This document shows positions 1-6,779 of a DNA stretch of 22,951 bases, in pieces. Within the stretch, counting starts at the first letter, position 1. Each line of letters starts with the position of its first letter. Origin of the DNA: Candidatus Falkowbacteria bacterium CG10_big_fil_rev_8_21_14_0_10_43_11 (GTDB taxonomy: Bacteria > Patescibacteriota > Patescibacteriia > Patescibacteriales > XYC2-FULL-47-12); NCBI GenBank assembly GCA_002778635.1, contig PFAS01000030.1:439-23389 (forward strand), read 5' to 3'. The translations under genes and the position numbers were made by a program. A model generated the notes under the pieces. That model worked only from the letters and a program-made list of their open reading frames with translations, was not told where the DNA came from and searched no databases.

Positions 1-624
1 AACCAAAACGACCGTCGTAATTTTTTCCTGTATCAGCCGATTTTTCATTTTTGCAACATCTTTTAATAGAGGAATATTATAGAGCCCTTCTTCGTAGATG
101 TCTTTATTATAAAAAATAAAATCGATGTTAAGGCCCAGGTGAGGGTGGTAGTTAAAATATTTTATTAATTCTTTGACTTGTTCGTTTAAGCCGACGATGG
201 CGATGTTATTTTTTGGCAAATATGATTTTAATAAAACGTTAAACAATTGCCGCCAGAGAAAAAATAAAATCGCCGTAATCGCGATGTCAATAAACAAATT
301 GCGCTTCGGGGCGATGCCTAATTGCGGCAAAAGATAAAAGAAAGCGGCGCCCAAAAGGAAACTGAAAAACAGCGCTTTGGCGGTGCGGGAATAAAATTTA
401 AAATTGTTAACCGCCAAAGTGAGGTCGTATAAGTTGCTGACGTAAAAAATAATAATCCACAGCGTAAAAACCGCCGTGAAAGGCCAAAAGTGCTGGGACC
501 AGGAACGCTCCATTTCGCCATAACCGTAGCGGATTAAAAGCGTTAAATACAGCGACAAGAAGAAAATCAAGACATCGCCGAACAGGAGGATGTATTTTTT
601 TAGGCTTAATGATTGATAACTCAT
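1..624 (-). CDS. Polyprenyl-phosphate sugar phosphotransferase, N-terminal part (runs off window)
   Basis: The first 208 codons of a gene read leftwards are present; the 3' part lies beyond base 1. The start is the ATG at 624-622, with a strong promoter just upstream. The protein opens with about four membrane helices (roughly residues 10-30, 45-65, 82-102 and 112-130), followed near residue 138 by a soluble segment containing NNIAIVGLNEQVKELI. That looks like the Rossmann-like CoA-binding domain of the WbaP/EpsL-type family. Enzymes of that family load the first sugar-1-phosphate onto undecaprenyl phosphate to begin surface polysaccharide or glycan synthesis. The catalytic bacterial sugar transferase domain should follow but is not visible, so a related membrane protein with the same N-terminal fold cannot be excluded. 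Confidence 0.75.
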   Translation of the reverse strand, partial: MSYQSLSLKKYILLFGDVLIFFLSLYLTLLIRYGYGEMERSWSQHFWPFTAVFTLWIIIFYVSNLYDLTLAVNNFKFYSRTAKALFFSFLLGAAFFYLLPQLGIAPKRNLFIDIAITAILFFLWRQLFNVLLKSYLPKNNIAIVGLNEQVKELIKYFNYHPHLGLNIDFIFYNKDIYEEGLYNIPLLKDVAKMKNRLIQEKITTVVLV

Positions 625-631
625 AAAGCTG

Positions 632-660
632 ATTATAGTATATTCGCTTATTTTTGGCAA
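632..660 (-). promoter_or_regulatory. Strong sigma70-type promoter, probably leaderless, for the sugar transferase
   Basis: On the minus strand TTGCCA (660-655) is followed after exactly 17 bases by a perfect TATAAT (637-632). The ATG begins 7 bases after the -10 box, so transcription would start at or next to the start codon and give a leaderless mRNA. No Shine-Dalgarno sequence is present. The boxes are seen directly; leaderless use is inferred. Confidence 0.65.
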
Positions 661-672
661 ATAAATAAAGAA

Positions 673-700
673 TGCTCGCTCCCAATTTTAGGAGCGAGCA
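673..700 (-). terminator. Intrinsic terminator of the B12 radical SAM gene
   Basis: A perfect 10-bp inverted repeat (TGCTCGCTCC at 673-682 with GGAGCGAGCA at 691-700) encloses an 8-base loop. Read on the minus strand it is followed by a T-rich tract below 673. It lies 14 bases beyond the stop codon of the radical SAM gene, so it should separate that gene from the downstream sugar transferase. Confidence 0.75.
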
Positions 701-714
701 GAATTAAAGAACGG

Positions 715-2334
715 TTAGGTTTTATTTTTTGGCAATTTTTGCCGCGCTTGTTGAAGTTTAAGCGGAAAATCGCTGCGTTTAAATTTGGCAAGCCAGCCTT
801 TAATCACGAAATGGCCTAAAAATCTAATTTTTTGCGTCCGCCAAAAATAACGCCGCCAAAGCCGGAAAGCGGATTTGATATGGCGCACTTTTAACGTCGC
901 CAGAGTTAAAACTGACGGAAAGACGATACTGGGGAAACCGATGATTAAAGCAAAAGCGACGTGAAAAAAGTGGCGCAAATTATAGCAGTAACTCATAATA
1001 ATTTTTGCCGCCGCTTGCAATTCTTCCGGATTTGCGCCGTTATCCGGTTCAAACAGCGCAAACTGGCCGTCATAATATTCCCAGCCGATTTGTTCTAGCG
1101 GATAAATTCGGCGATCCAGCTCTAGGCGCGCGCGCAATTTTGTGCCGGGCAAGGGAACGGGAAGAAGAATTTGCGCCGTGTGCATCTTGGAAAGCTTGAT
1201 AAAACAAATAAATTTTTTCGTTCGTTCCGCGATAGGAAGTTTAACGAACTGAGTTTCTGTTTTCTCTTGCGGATAACCGAGGATAAACATGCCGTGGACG
1301 AAAAATCCGGCTTTAATAAATATTTTTGTCAATGCCAACATGTCTTCTGATTTGTAGCCTTTACGCATCGCGCGCAATTCTTCGTCAATTGGCGACTCGT
1401 AGCCGATGCAGACCATATGCACTCCGGCCGTCCGCATGGCCGCTATCATGTCCGGGTATTTGGCGTCGTCCAAACGCATTTGGACATTGAGATAAAACCG
1501 AACGCCGGCGGATTTTTGGTACAGGGCGATCATTTGGCAAAATCGAATTGCTTCGGCTCGACACGTTCCACTGCGTAAGTCGCCGCCAAAATGATCGTCA
1601 ACGATGAAAAAATTTTTTGCGCCTCTGGCTTCAAATAAATCTACTATTTGCCAATATAAACATTCGGCGGGCGCGATGCGGATTGTTTCGTTAACCATGC
1701 AGAATTCGCACTTCATATTGCAGCCGCGCCACCAGGATACTGGATAATATATTAATTTAGCGTAACGGACTAAATTAAAATTCGGCAAAGGCAAAGAGTT
1801 TAAATCGGCGATCAATGCCCGCGGTTCCGTTCTGACGATTGCGCCGTTAATATCTCTAAACATAATGCCTTTGACGTTCAACAGCGGCCGATTATTTTCC
1901 AGAGCGGTTAAAACTTCCTTGATAACTTCTTCGCCGTCGCCAAAACAGACGACATCAACGCCGTTATTTAAAGCTTCTTCCGGCAAGGCATTGACGTGTT
2001 TTCCGCCGGCAATCGTTATTACCCCCATCGCTTTATATTGCCGCGCTAGTTCAAATGCGCGCGGCATAGTAGAAGTTAGGGAGCAGTAAAACCCGACGGC
2101 TCGCGCTGAACGGATTTCTTGCAATCGCTCGTGGTCAGGCCGGTCGTTCGCGTCTTTTGGGCAGTACTTGCGGCAATTATTTTCATCAATTACTTCCGCC
2201 CTCCAGTTTGGCAGTTTGTCCGCCGCGGTGGCGACGCAAACCGGACCCAAAGCGGTAGTTTTGCGCAACTGATCTTTATAGATGTTATATGGCGTACAGG
2301 CTGGCGTTACCATTCTGAACAGATATTTTTCCAT
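715..2334 (-). CDS. B12-binding domain radical SAM protein
   Basis: 539 residues. Residues about 20-165 form a cobalamin-binding-type domain with the family's GGKHVNALPEEAL segment (110-122) and FGDGEE (131-136). The radical SAM core follows with the cluster motif C205-x3-C209-x2-C212 in WWRGCNMKCEFCMV. The later strands VCIGYES and FILGYPQE match the usual TIM-barrel landmarks. A hydrophobic stretch at about 457-481 in the C-terminal region could anchor the enzyme at the membrane. Members of this class (BchE, HpnJ, P-methylase relatives) perform radical methylations, cyclisations or rearrangements, but the substrate cannot be read from sequence. The start ATG has a strong SD (RC of CTCCT at 2344-2348, 9 bases upstream), unlike most genes here. 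A monocistronic unit is likely: own upstream promoter region and a strong terminator. Family assignment is firm; reaction unknown. Confidence 0.9.
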   Translation of the reverse strand: MEKYLFRMVTPACTPYNIYKDQLRKTTALGPVCVATAADKLPNWRAEVIDENNCRKYCPKDANDRPDHERLQEIRSARAVGFYCSLTSTMPRAFELARQYKAMGVITIAGGKHVNALPEEALNNGVDVVCFGDGEEVIKEVLTALENNRPLLNVKGIMFRDINGAIVRTEPRALIADLNSLPLPNFNLVRYAKLIYYPVSWWRGCNMKCEFCMVNETIRIAPAECLYWQIVDLFEARGAKNFFIVDDHFGGDLRSGTCRAEAIRFCQMIALYQKSAGVRFYLNVQMRLDDAKYPDMIAAMRTAGVHMVCIGYESPIDEELRAMRKGYKSEDMLALTKIFIKAGFFVHGMFILGYPQEKTETQFVKLPIAERTKKFICFIKLSKMHTAQILLPVPLPGTKLRARLELDRRIYPLEQIGWEYYDGQFALFEPDNGANPEELQAAAKIIMSYCYNLRHFFHVAFALIIGFPSIVFPSVLTLATLKVRHIKSAFRLWRRYFWRTQKIRFLGHFVIKGWLAKFKRSDFPLKLQQARQKLPKNKT

Positions 2335-2471
2335 CTTCTTTTCTCCTCCCGTATTATTAAAAGATCATTTTTTTATTTACAACCGTAAATATTGGTAAAT
2401 ATATTATACTTTTCGTTTTTTGTCCACTTTCGCCTTGAACGCAAGCTTATAATCTGCTACACTGTTTTTAT
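2335..2471. promoter_or_regulatory. Divergent promoter region between radical SAM gene and holB
   Basis: Two perfect TATAAT boxes point in opposite directions. One is on the minus strand (2408-2403) for the radical SAM gene, giving a leader of about 60 bases that includes the GGAGG-type SD. The other is on the plus strand (2448-2453), 18 bases before the holB ATG, giving a very short leader without SD. Convincing -35 boxes at 17-bp spacing are not visible for either. This is the main point of transcription divergence on the left side of the window. Confidence 0.5.
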
Positions 2472-3476
2472 ATGAGCGACGGGCGAAAATTTGAATTTAA
2501 TTGGCCTTGGTTCGGCAATCGGCATATCATTGATTTTTTGCAAGGGAGCATTTTAAGCCGCGAGCTTTCCCATTTTTACATCTTTTCCGGCTTGCCGGAT
2601 TTAGGCAAAAGCGCGTTGGCGCTGGCGTTTTCCGCCTCGCTTTTATGCCGCAATTTTGCCGACGGCCAAGGCCTGTTGCCTTGCGGCAGCTGTCCAAGCT
2701 GCCTGGAGGTAAAAAAAGCCGCGCATAGCGACCTTACCTTTTTACGGTTAGCCGAAGAGAAAAAAAATATTTCCGTTGAACAGGTGCGTAATTTTATCCG
2801 CCTAATGAGTTTGGGTTCGTTCGCGAGCGGTTTTAAAATCGGCTTGGTCAAAAGCGCGGAGAGCTTAAGTTTGGAAGCGGCCAATTGTTTGTTAAAAACG
2901 CTGGAAGAGCCAAAGCCCGGCGTGGTGATAATTTTACTTACTTCCCATTTGGAACAACTGCCGGCGACGATTTTGTCCCGCGGCCAAATTTTATTATTCC
3001 GGCCGGCGGCGCGGGAACAGGTTTATGATTATTTGGTTAATGAGCATAAATTGACGCGCGATTTTGCCAGAGTTTTATCAAGGATTTCATCCGGCCGGCC
3101 GGCGCTCGCGGCCAAATTGGCGAATGATCCCGGGTTTTTCGCCGGCCGAAAAAAAATCATTTTAACTTTAATAAAAATGATGTCGGACAATATCAGCGGA
3201 CGATTCCAAGCCATTGAAGAAATTATTAAACAAGAACCGGGGAGCGCCGTTGAGACACTGGAGGTCTGGCAGACGATTACGCGCGACTTGTTGCTAATGC
3301 GCTTGAATTTGGAGGAATTAACCGCCAATGAACTCGCGTTAAACGAATTAAGGGAGGTAAATTTGCCGATCGCCGGTCTGTTAAATTTGCAGGAAAAAAT
3401 CAAAGAAGGAATGAAATATCTGGCGGCGAACGCGAACCCCAGAACAGTATTGGAAAATATCAGTTTGCAAACATAG
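2472..3476 (+). CDS. holB: DNA polymerase III delta' subunit (clamp-loader ATPase family)
   Basis: 334 residues. This is a clamp-loader subunit expected to act with delta and gamma/tau to load the beta sliding clamp at replication forks. A Walker A-like loop GLPDLGKS lies at 40-47 but lacks the second glycine of the canonical motif, which fits the weak or absent ATP binding of many delta' proteins. A zinc module is visible as C59, C71, C74 and C77 (PCGSCPSC). LLKTLEEP is the highly conserved family motif, and LSRGQ stands where the SRC arginine-finger motif is normally found, so cysteine is replaced by glycine. The C-terminal helical collar domain is less conserved. The gene has no SD and starts close to a TATAAT box. 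It leads the plus-strand holB, propeller lipoprotein, frr, rseP, murJ series. Confidence 0.88.
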   Translation: MSDGRKFEFNWPWFGNRHIIDFLQGSILSRELSHFYIFSGLPDLGKSALALAFSASLLCRNFADGQGLLPCGSCPSCLEVKKAAHSDLTFLRLAEEKKNISVEQVRNFIRLMSLGSFASGFKIGLVKSAESLSLEAANCLLKTLEEPKPGVVIILLTSHLEQLPATILSRGQILLFRPAAREQVYDYLVNEHKLTRDFARVLSRISSGRPALAAKLANDPGFFAGRKKIILTLIKMMSDNISGRFQAIEEIIKQEPGSAVETLEVWQTITRDLLLMRLNLEELTANELALNELREVNLPIAGLLNLQEKIKEGMKYLAANANPRTVLENISLQT

Positions 3477-3479
3477 TAA

Positions 3480-3560
3480 AAATTTCTAATTTTTTGAATT
3501 TAAAACTAATTGTTTGAAAATTGTCCAGAGTACTCGGGATTAAAAATTGAAAATTATCTA
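3480..3560. repeat. AT-rich imperfect inverted-word spacer between holB and the propeller gene
   Basis: The 90-base gap after the holB stop is built from variants of TAATTTT, AATTT and AATTG. TAATTTT (3487-3493) can pair with AAAATTA (3550-3556), and shorter AATTT/AAATT matches lie inside. It is the weakest member of the word-palindrome spacers described for other gaps here, and low complexity could explain it. Confidence 0.35.
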
Positions 3561-3566
3561 ATATCT

Positions 3567-4658
3567 ATGTTAAACCTAAAAACAATCAGTTTAGTCACTG
3601 GACTATTGATAATCACCGCGCTAGTCTCGGGCTGTTCCGTCAGTTTCCAGACTGCCGATAGCCAGTCCGCGACCGACGGAGGCTTGTACAAAACCGTTAA
3701 CGGCGGCGGCGTTTGGCGCCAGCAGACTTTAATCGCGACCGTTACCGGCGCGCCGTTAAGTTTTAACCAAGCGAACGTTACCGCCATTTCTTTGGACCCG
3801 CAGGATAAAACGGCCGTTTACGCCGGCGCGGCCGGCGGCGGCTTGTTATATTCGTACGACGCCGGCGCGAGCTGGACTTTAGCTAAAACTTTGGGCAAAA
3901 GAAATATCGCCGACATCGCCGTCAGTCCGCGCGACAAATGTTTGATTTATGCCGCGAGCGAAAATAAAATTTTCCGCTCCAACGACTGCAGCCGCTCTTG
4001 GCGGGAGATGTATTTTGATAACGAGCCGAAAACGATAATTTACAGTTTGGCCGTTGACCCTAAAGACGATAAAATCATTTACGCCGGCACGTCGCGGGGG
4101 GAGGTGATAGTCAGTTTCGATTACGGCGAATCTTGGGCGGCGCTCACGCGTTTCACCGAAGCCAACAGCGCGGTTATTAAAATCGCGATTAACAAAACCA
4201 ACCCTAATAATTTATGGGCCGCTACTGCCGCCAAAGGCGTTTACAAAAGCAATGACCGGGGGAAAAATTGGAGCGGTTCAGCCGAACAGTTGGCGGAAAT
4301 CCATGCGCGGGACGCGGTAAAAATAACGGATATGGCCGTTGCGGCAAGCGACGGCAAAATAGCGATTATCGCCACCAAAGCCGGTTTAATCCGCACGCTT
4401 GACGGCGGCAACCGCTGGCAGACGATGGAACTCGTGCCGCCGGCGGACAAAACCGCGATTAACGCGGTCGCCATCCATCCCTCTGACAGCAACCTTGTTT
4501 ATTATGTAACGAACACTTCTTTCGGCTCCACCAAAGACGGCGGCAAAACCTGGATTTCCAAAAAATTGCCCACCAGCCGCGCCGGTTTGGTTTTAACCGT
4601 TGACCCGTCTGATCCGGGCATATTATATTTAGGCACTTATTTAAGTGAAAAAAAATAA
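3567..4658 (+). CDS. BNR/Asp-box beta-propeller lipoprotein
   Basis: 363 residues from the ATG at 3567; an in-frame TTG at 3510 would add 19 residues that spoil the signal peptide, so the ATG is preferred. The N-terminus MLNLKTISLV and following hydrophobic run end in the lipobox LVSGC, predicting a lipid-anchored exported protein. The body repeats Asp-box-like motifs about every 45-50 residues: SYDAGASW, RSNDCSRSW, SFDYGESW, KSNDRGKNW, TLDGGNRW and TKDGGKTW, with a degenerate KTVNGGGVW at the start, giving about six or seven blades. The fold resembles Ycf48/sortilin-type propellers. Such propellers bind proteins or glycans, but no catalytic sialidase residues are evident, so a binding or assembly-factor role is inferred. 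It ends 6 bases before frr and is probably cotranscribed with it. Confidence 0.8.
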   Translation: MLNLKTISLVTGLLIITALVSGCSVSFQTADSQSATDGGLYKTVNGGGVWRQQTLIATVTGAPLSFNQANVTAISLDPQDKTAVYAGAAGGGLLYSYDAGASWTLAKTLGKRNIADIAVSPRDKCLIYAASENKIFRSNDCSRSWREMYFDNEPKTIIYSLAVDPKDDKIIYAGTSRGEVIVSFDYGESWAALTRFTEANSAVIKIAINKTNPNNLWAATAAKGVYKSNDRGKNWSGSAEQLAEIHARDAVKITDMAVAASDGKIAIIATKAGLIRTLDGGNRWQTMELVPPADKTAINAVAIHPSDSNLVYYVTNTSFGSTKDGGKTWISKKLPTSRAGLVLTVDPSDPGILYLGTYLSEKK

Positions 4659-4664
4659 AAAAAT

Positions 4665-5219
4665 ATGAACCAATATCTTCAACAACACCAAAACGAATTA
4701 AATCAAGCAGTGGAATTTTTTAAAAAAGACATCGCGTCCATCCGCACCGGCCGGGCCAATCCGGCCATGCTGGACGGAATTTTGGTGTCGGCCTACGGCG
4801 CCAAAGCGCCGCTCCAGCAGGTAGGCAGTATCAGCGTCGTTGATGCGCGCTGTTTAGTAATCTCGCCGTGGGACAAAAATGTTTTAAAAGACATTGAAAA
4901 AGCGATTTCCGAGGCGGATTTGGGCGTTAATCCGGTGAATGAAGGCGATAAAATCAGAATCACCATGCCGCAGCCGACTGAAGAAGACCGGCGCGAGCGG
5001 GTGAAAAAACTGAACGAAAAATTGGAACGCGCCAAAGTAAATGTTCGGCAAGCGAGGGATAAAATTAAAGAGGTAATTGAGCGGGCGGAAAGCGATAAAG
5101 AAATCGCGGAAGACGATAAATTCCGGTTTTTGAAAGAGATGGAAGAAGAAATTAAAAAGCGCAACGACGAATTGCAGGAGTTGAGAGATAAAAAGGAGAA
5201 AGAAATAATGACGATATAA
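4665..5219 (+). CDS. frr: Ribosome recycling factor
   Basis: 184 residues, the usual family length. RRF works with EF-G to split post-termination ribosomes. Landmarks are the N-terminal helix ending in IRTGRANPAMLDG (about 26-38), the inserted beta domain with PLQQVGSISV and ISPWDK, the hinge VNEGDKIRITMPQPTEEDRRE, and the long charged C-terminal helical hairpin with KDDEI-like repeats. It follows the propeller lipoprotein gene after six A-rich bases with no SD, so translation may depend on coupling or on an unstructured A-rich start region. In many bacteria frr is followed by uppS, cdsA, dxr and rseP; here rseP comes next and the others are absent. Confidence 0.97.
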   Translation: MNQYLQQHQNELNQAVEFFKKDIASIRTGRANPAMLDGILVSAYGAKAPLQQVGSISVVDARCLVISPWDKNVLKDIEKAISEADLGVNPVNEGDKIRITMPQPTEEDRRERVKKLNEKLERAKVNVRQARDKIKEVIERAESDKEIAEDDKFRFLKEMEEEIKKRNDELQELRDKKEKEIMTI

Positions 5220-5284
5220 AAATCTGCAGATGATATTTAATGTTTAGCATTAAATTAAAATAGCCGTTTATTTATAAAGTTATG

Positions 5285-5362
5285 TTACATTGCTAAATTG
5301 TTAAATTGTTGTCTAAACTTTAATTATAGCGCGACAATGGAGCAATGTAACAATTTAACAAT
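5285..5362. repeat. Word palindrome between frr and rseP with two competing stems
   Basis: Copies of ATTGTTAAATTGTT and TTACATTGCT occur in both orientations. Stem A pairs TTACATTGCT (5285-5294) with AGCAATGTAA (5341-5350), extended by ATTGT/ACAAT. Stem B pairs ATTGTTAAATTGTT (5297-5310) perfectly with AACAATTTAACAAT (5349-5362). The two stems share bases and cross each other, so they cannot both form as a simple hairpin. No U-run follows, so a terminator role is not supported. The rest of the 176-base gap (5220-5395) shows nothing else recognisable. Confidence 0.75.
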
Positions 5363-5395
5363 GATTTAAAAATCTTGAACAATTATTTTTTTACT

Positions 5396-6700
5396 ATGTT
5401 TATCACTATTATAATTTTTATAATTTTACTGTCAGTTCTGGTCTTCGCCCATGAGCTTGGGCATTTTTTGACGGCGAGATTTTTTGGCGTCAAGGCGGAG
5501 GAATTCGGTTTTGGCTTTCCGCCGCGCATTTTCGGCATTCAACTTATCAGCGGAAAAAAGATTGAGCCGGTCGCCGGGATCAGCGAAGAAAAAATTACCG
5601 TTACTTCCAATTCGTCGGATGCAGATCCAGTCGTCAGCATTGAGGAAAAAAACACCGCGGTTAAAAAAATTTCCGTTTTTAAACGCTGGCGTTTGGTTAT
5701 GGGCGCGAGCGACCCGCAAGATTGCGCGGATGAACAAATAGAGCATGCCGGCACCATTTATTCGTTTAATTGGCTGCCTTTGGGCGGTTTTGTAAAAATA
5801 AAAGGCGAACAAGGCGAAAGCCATGACGCTGACAGTTTGCTTCATAAGCCGATTTGGCAGCGGGCGATAATCATGTCCGCCGGCGTGGCGATGAATTTAA
5901 TTATTGCCGCTATAATGCTCGCCGTTGGCTTTATGATCGGTTTGCCCCAGTCGCTTGACGGAATCAGCGCGGGCGCGAAAATTGAACAAAAAAATCTGCA
6001 GATAATTCAAGTCGTGCCCGGTTCGCCGGCTGAAGCCGCCGGTTTGACGATGGGTGACGGCATTTTAGCCGTCAACGGGCAAAAATTTAACGCCTACGAG
6101 GAATTAAGCGGGTTTGTATCTAAAAAAGAAGGACAAAAATTGCAATACGAAATAAAACGGGGACGGGAAAATTTGCGGCTGGAAATCACGCCCAAAATTA
6201 TGGCGGAAACCGGCAGAGCGGGCATCGGCATCGCGGTCGCGGAAACGGGAATCGTCCGTTACCCGTGGTATCAGGCGATTTGGGAAGGGATAAAAACCAC
6301 CGTTTTTATGACCTGGTATGTTATCATCGCTTTTTTTACGATTATCAAAAATTTATTAGTCGGCCAAGGCGCGGGCGCGGAAGTTTCCGGACCCGTCGGC
6401 ATCGCTATTATGACCGGACAGGTCGCGCGTTTGGGGCTCGTTTACATTTTGCAATTCGCGGCAATGTTGTCCGTTAATTTGGCGATAGTCAATTATTTGC
6501 CCCTGCCGGCTTTGGACGGCGGCCGGGTTTTATTTTTAATAATTGAAAAATTGCGCGGCCGGGCAGTGCCGGAAAAAGTGGAAGCGGCGGTTCACAATGT
6601 CGGTTTTATGCTGTTAATACTTCTGGTCGTTATCGTTACCTTTAAAGACATGTTTAAATTTTCGGATAAATTCATCAGTTTGTTTCAAAAGATTTTTTAG
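5396..6700 (+). CDS. rseP: RseP-type site-2 protease (membrane zinc metalloprotease)
   Basis: 434 residues from the ATG at 5396; a TTG at 5375 would add seven residues, but the ATG puts the first membrane helix at the N-terminus. The zinc motif HELGH is at 19-23 inside helix 1. A PDZ domain (VVPGSPAEAAGLTMGDGILAVNG) sits in the middle, and the second catalytic region NYLPLPALDGGRVLF carries the metal-binding aspartate. Site-2 proteases cut transmembrane substrates such as anti-sigma factors or remnant signal peptides. Between FPPRIFGI and YSFNWLPLGGFVKIKG there is an insertion of about 70 residues compared with typical RseP, predicted to be on the cytoplasmic side or near the membrane. It follows frr after a hairpin-rich gap and precedes murJ. 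Confidence 0.92.
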   Translation: MFITIIIFIILLSVLVFAHELGHFLTARFFGVKAEEFGFGFPPRIFGIQLISGKKIEPVAGISEEKITVTSNSSDADPVVSIEEKNTAVKKISVFKRWRLVMGASDPQDCADEQIEHAGTIYSFNWLPLGGFVKIKGEQGESHDADSLLHKPIWQRAIIMSAGVAMNLIIAAIMLAVGFMIGLPQSLDGISAGAKIEQKNLQIIQVVPGSPAEAAGLTMGDGILAVNGQKFNAYEELSGFVSKKEGQKLQYEIKRGRENLRLEITPKIMAETGRAGIGIAVAETGIVRYPWYQAIWEGIKTTVFMTWYVIIAFFTIIKNLLVGQGAGAEVSGPVGIAIMTGQVARLGLVYILQFAAMLSVNLAIVNYLPLPALDGGRVLFLIIEKLRGRAVPEKVEAAVHNVGFMLLILLVVIVTFKDMFKFSDKFISLFQKIF

Positions 6701-6704
6701 TAAT

Positions 6705-6779
6705 GAGTAACGGGTTACGAGCAACGAGTAAAAAGATTTATAGCTGATTACTCGTTACCCGTTAACTCGCTCCTTTTTT
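6705..6779. repeat. Word palindrome with T-run immediately before murJ
   Basis: TAACGGGTTACGAG (6708-6721) pairs with CTCGTTACCCGTTA (6751-6764) at 13 of 14 positions, and GAG (6705-6707) extends the stem to CTC (6766-6768) past one bulged base. Six Ts (6774-6779) follow after a short gap and abut the murJ GTG at 6780. On RNA it could act as a partial terminator for rseP or sequester the murJ initiation region. The left arm has further near copies of the word (GAGCAACGAGTAA), as in the other spacers. Confidence 0.7.

Noticed and set aside
407..685. 92-codon minus-strand frame overlapping the sugar transferase
   Set aside because: It overlaps the better-supported 208-codon frame with membrane helices and a strong promoter; no recognisable domain.
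3510..3566. Longer N-terminus of the propeller protein from TTG at 3510
   Set aside because: The extra 19 residues are polar, lie in the repeat-like AT-rich spacer and would disrupt the lipoprotein signal peptide starting at 3567.
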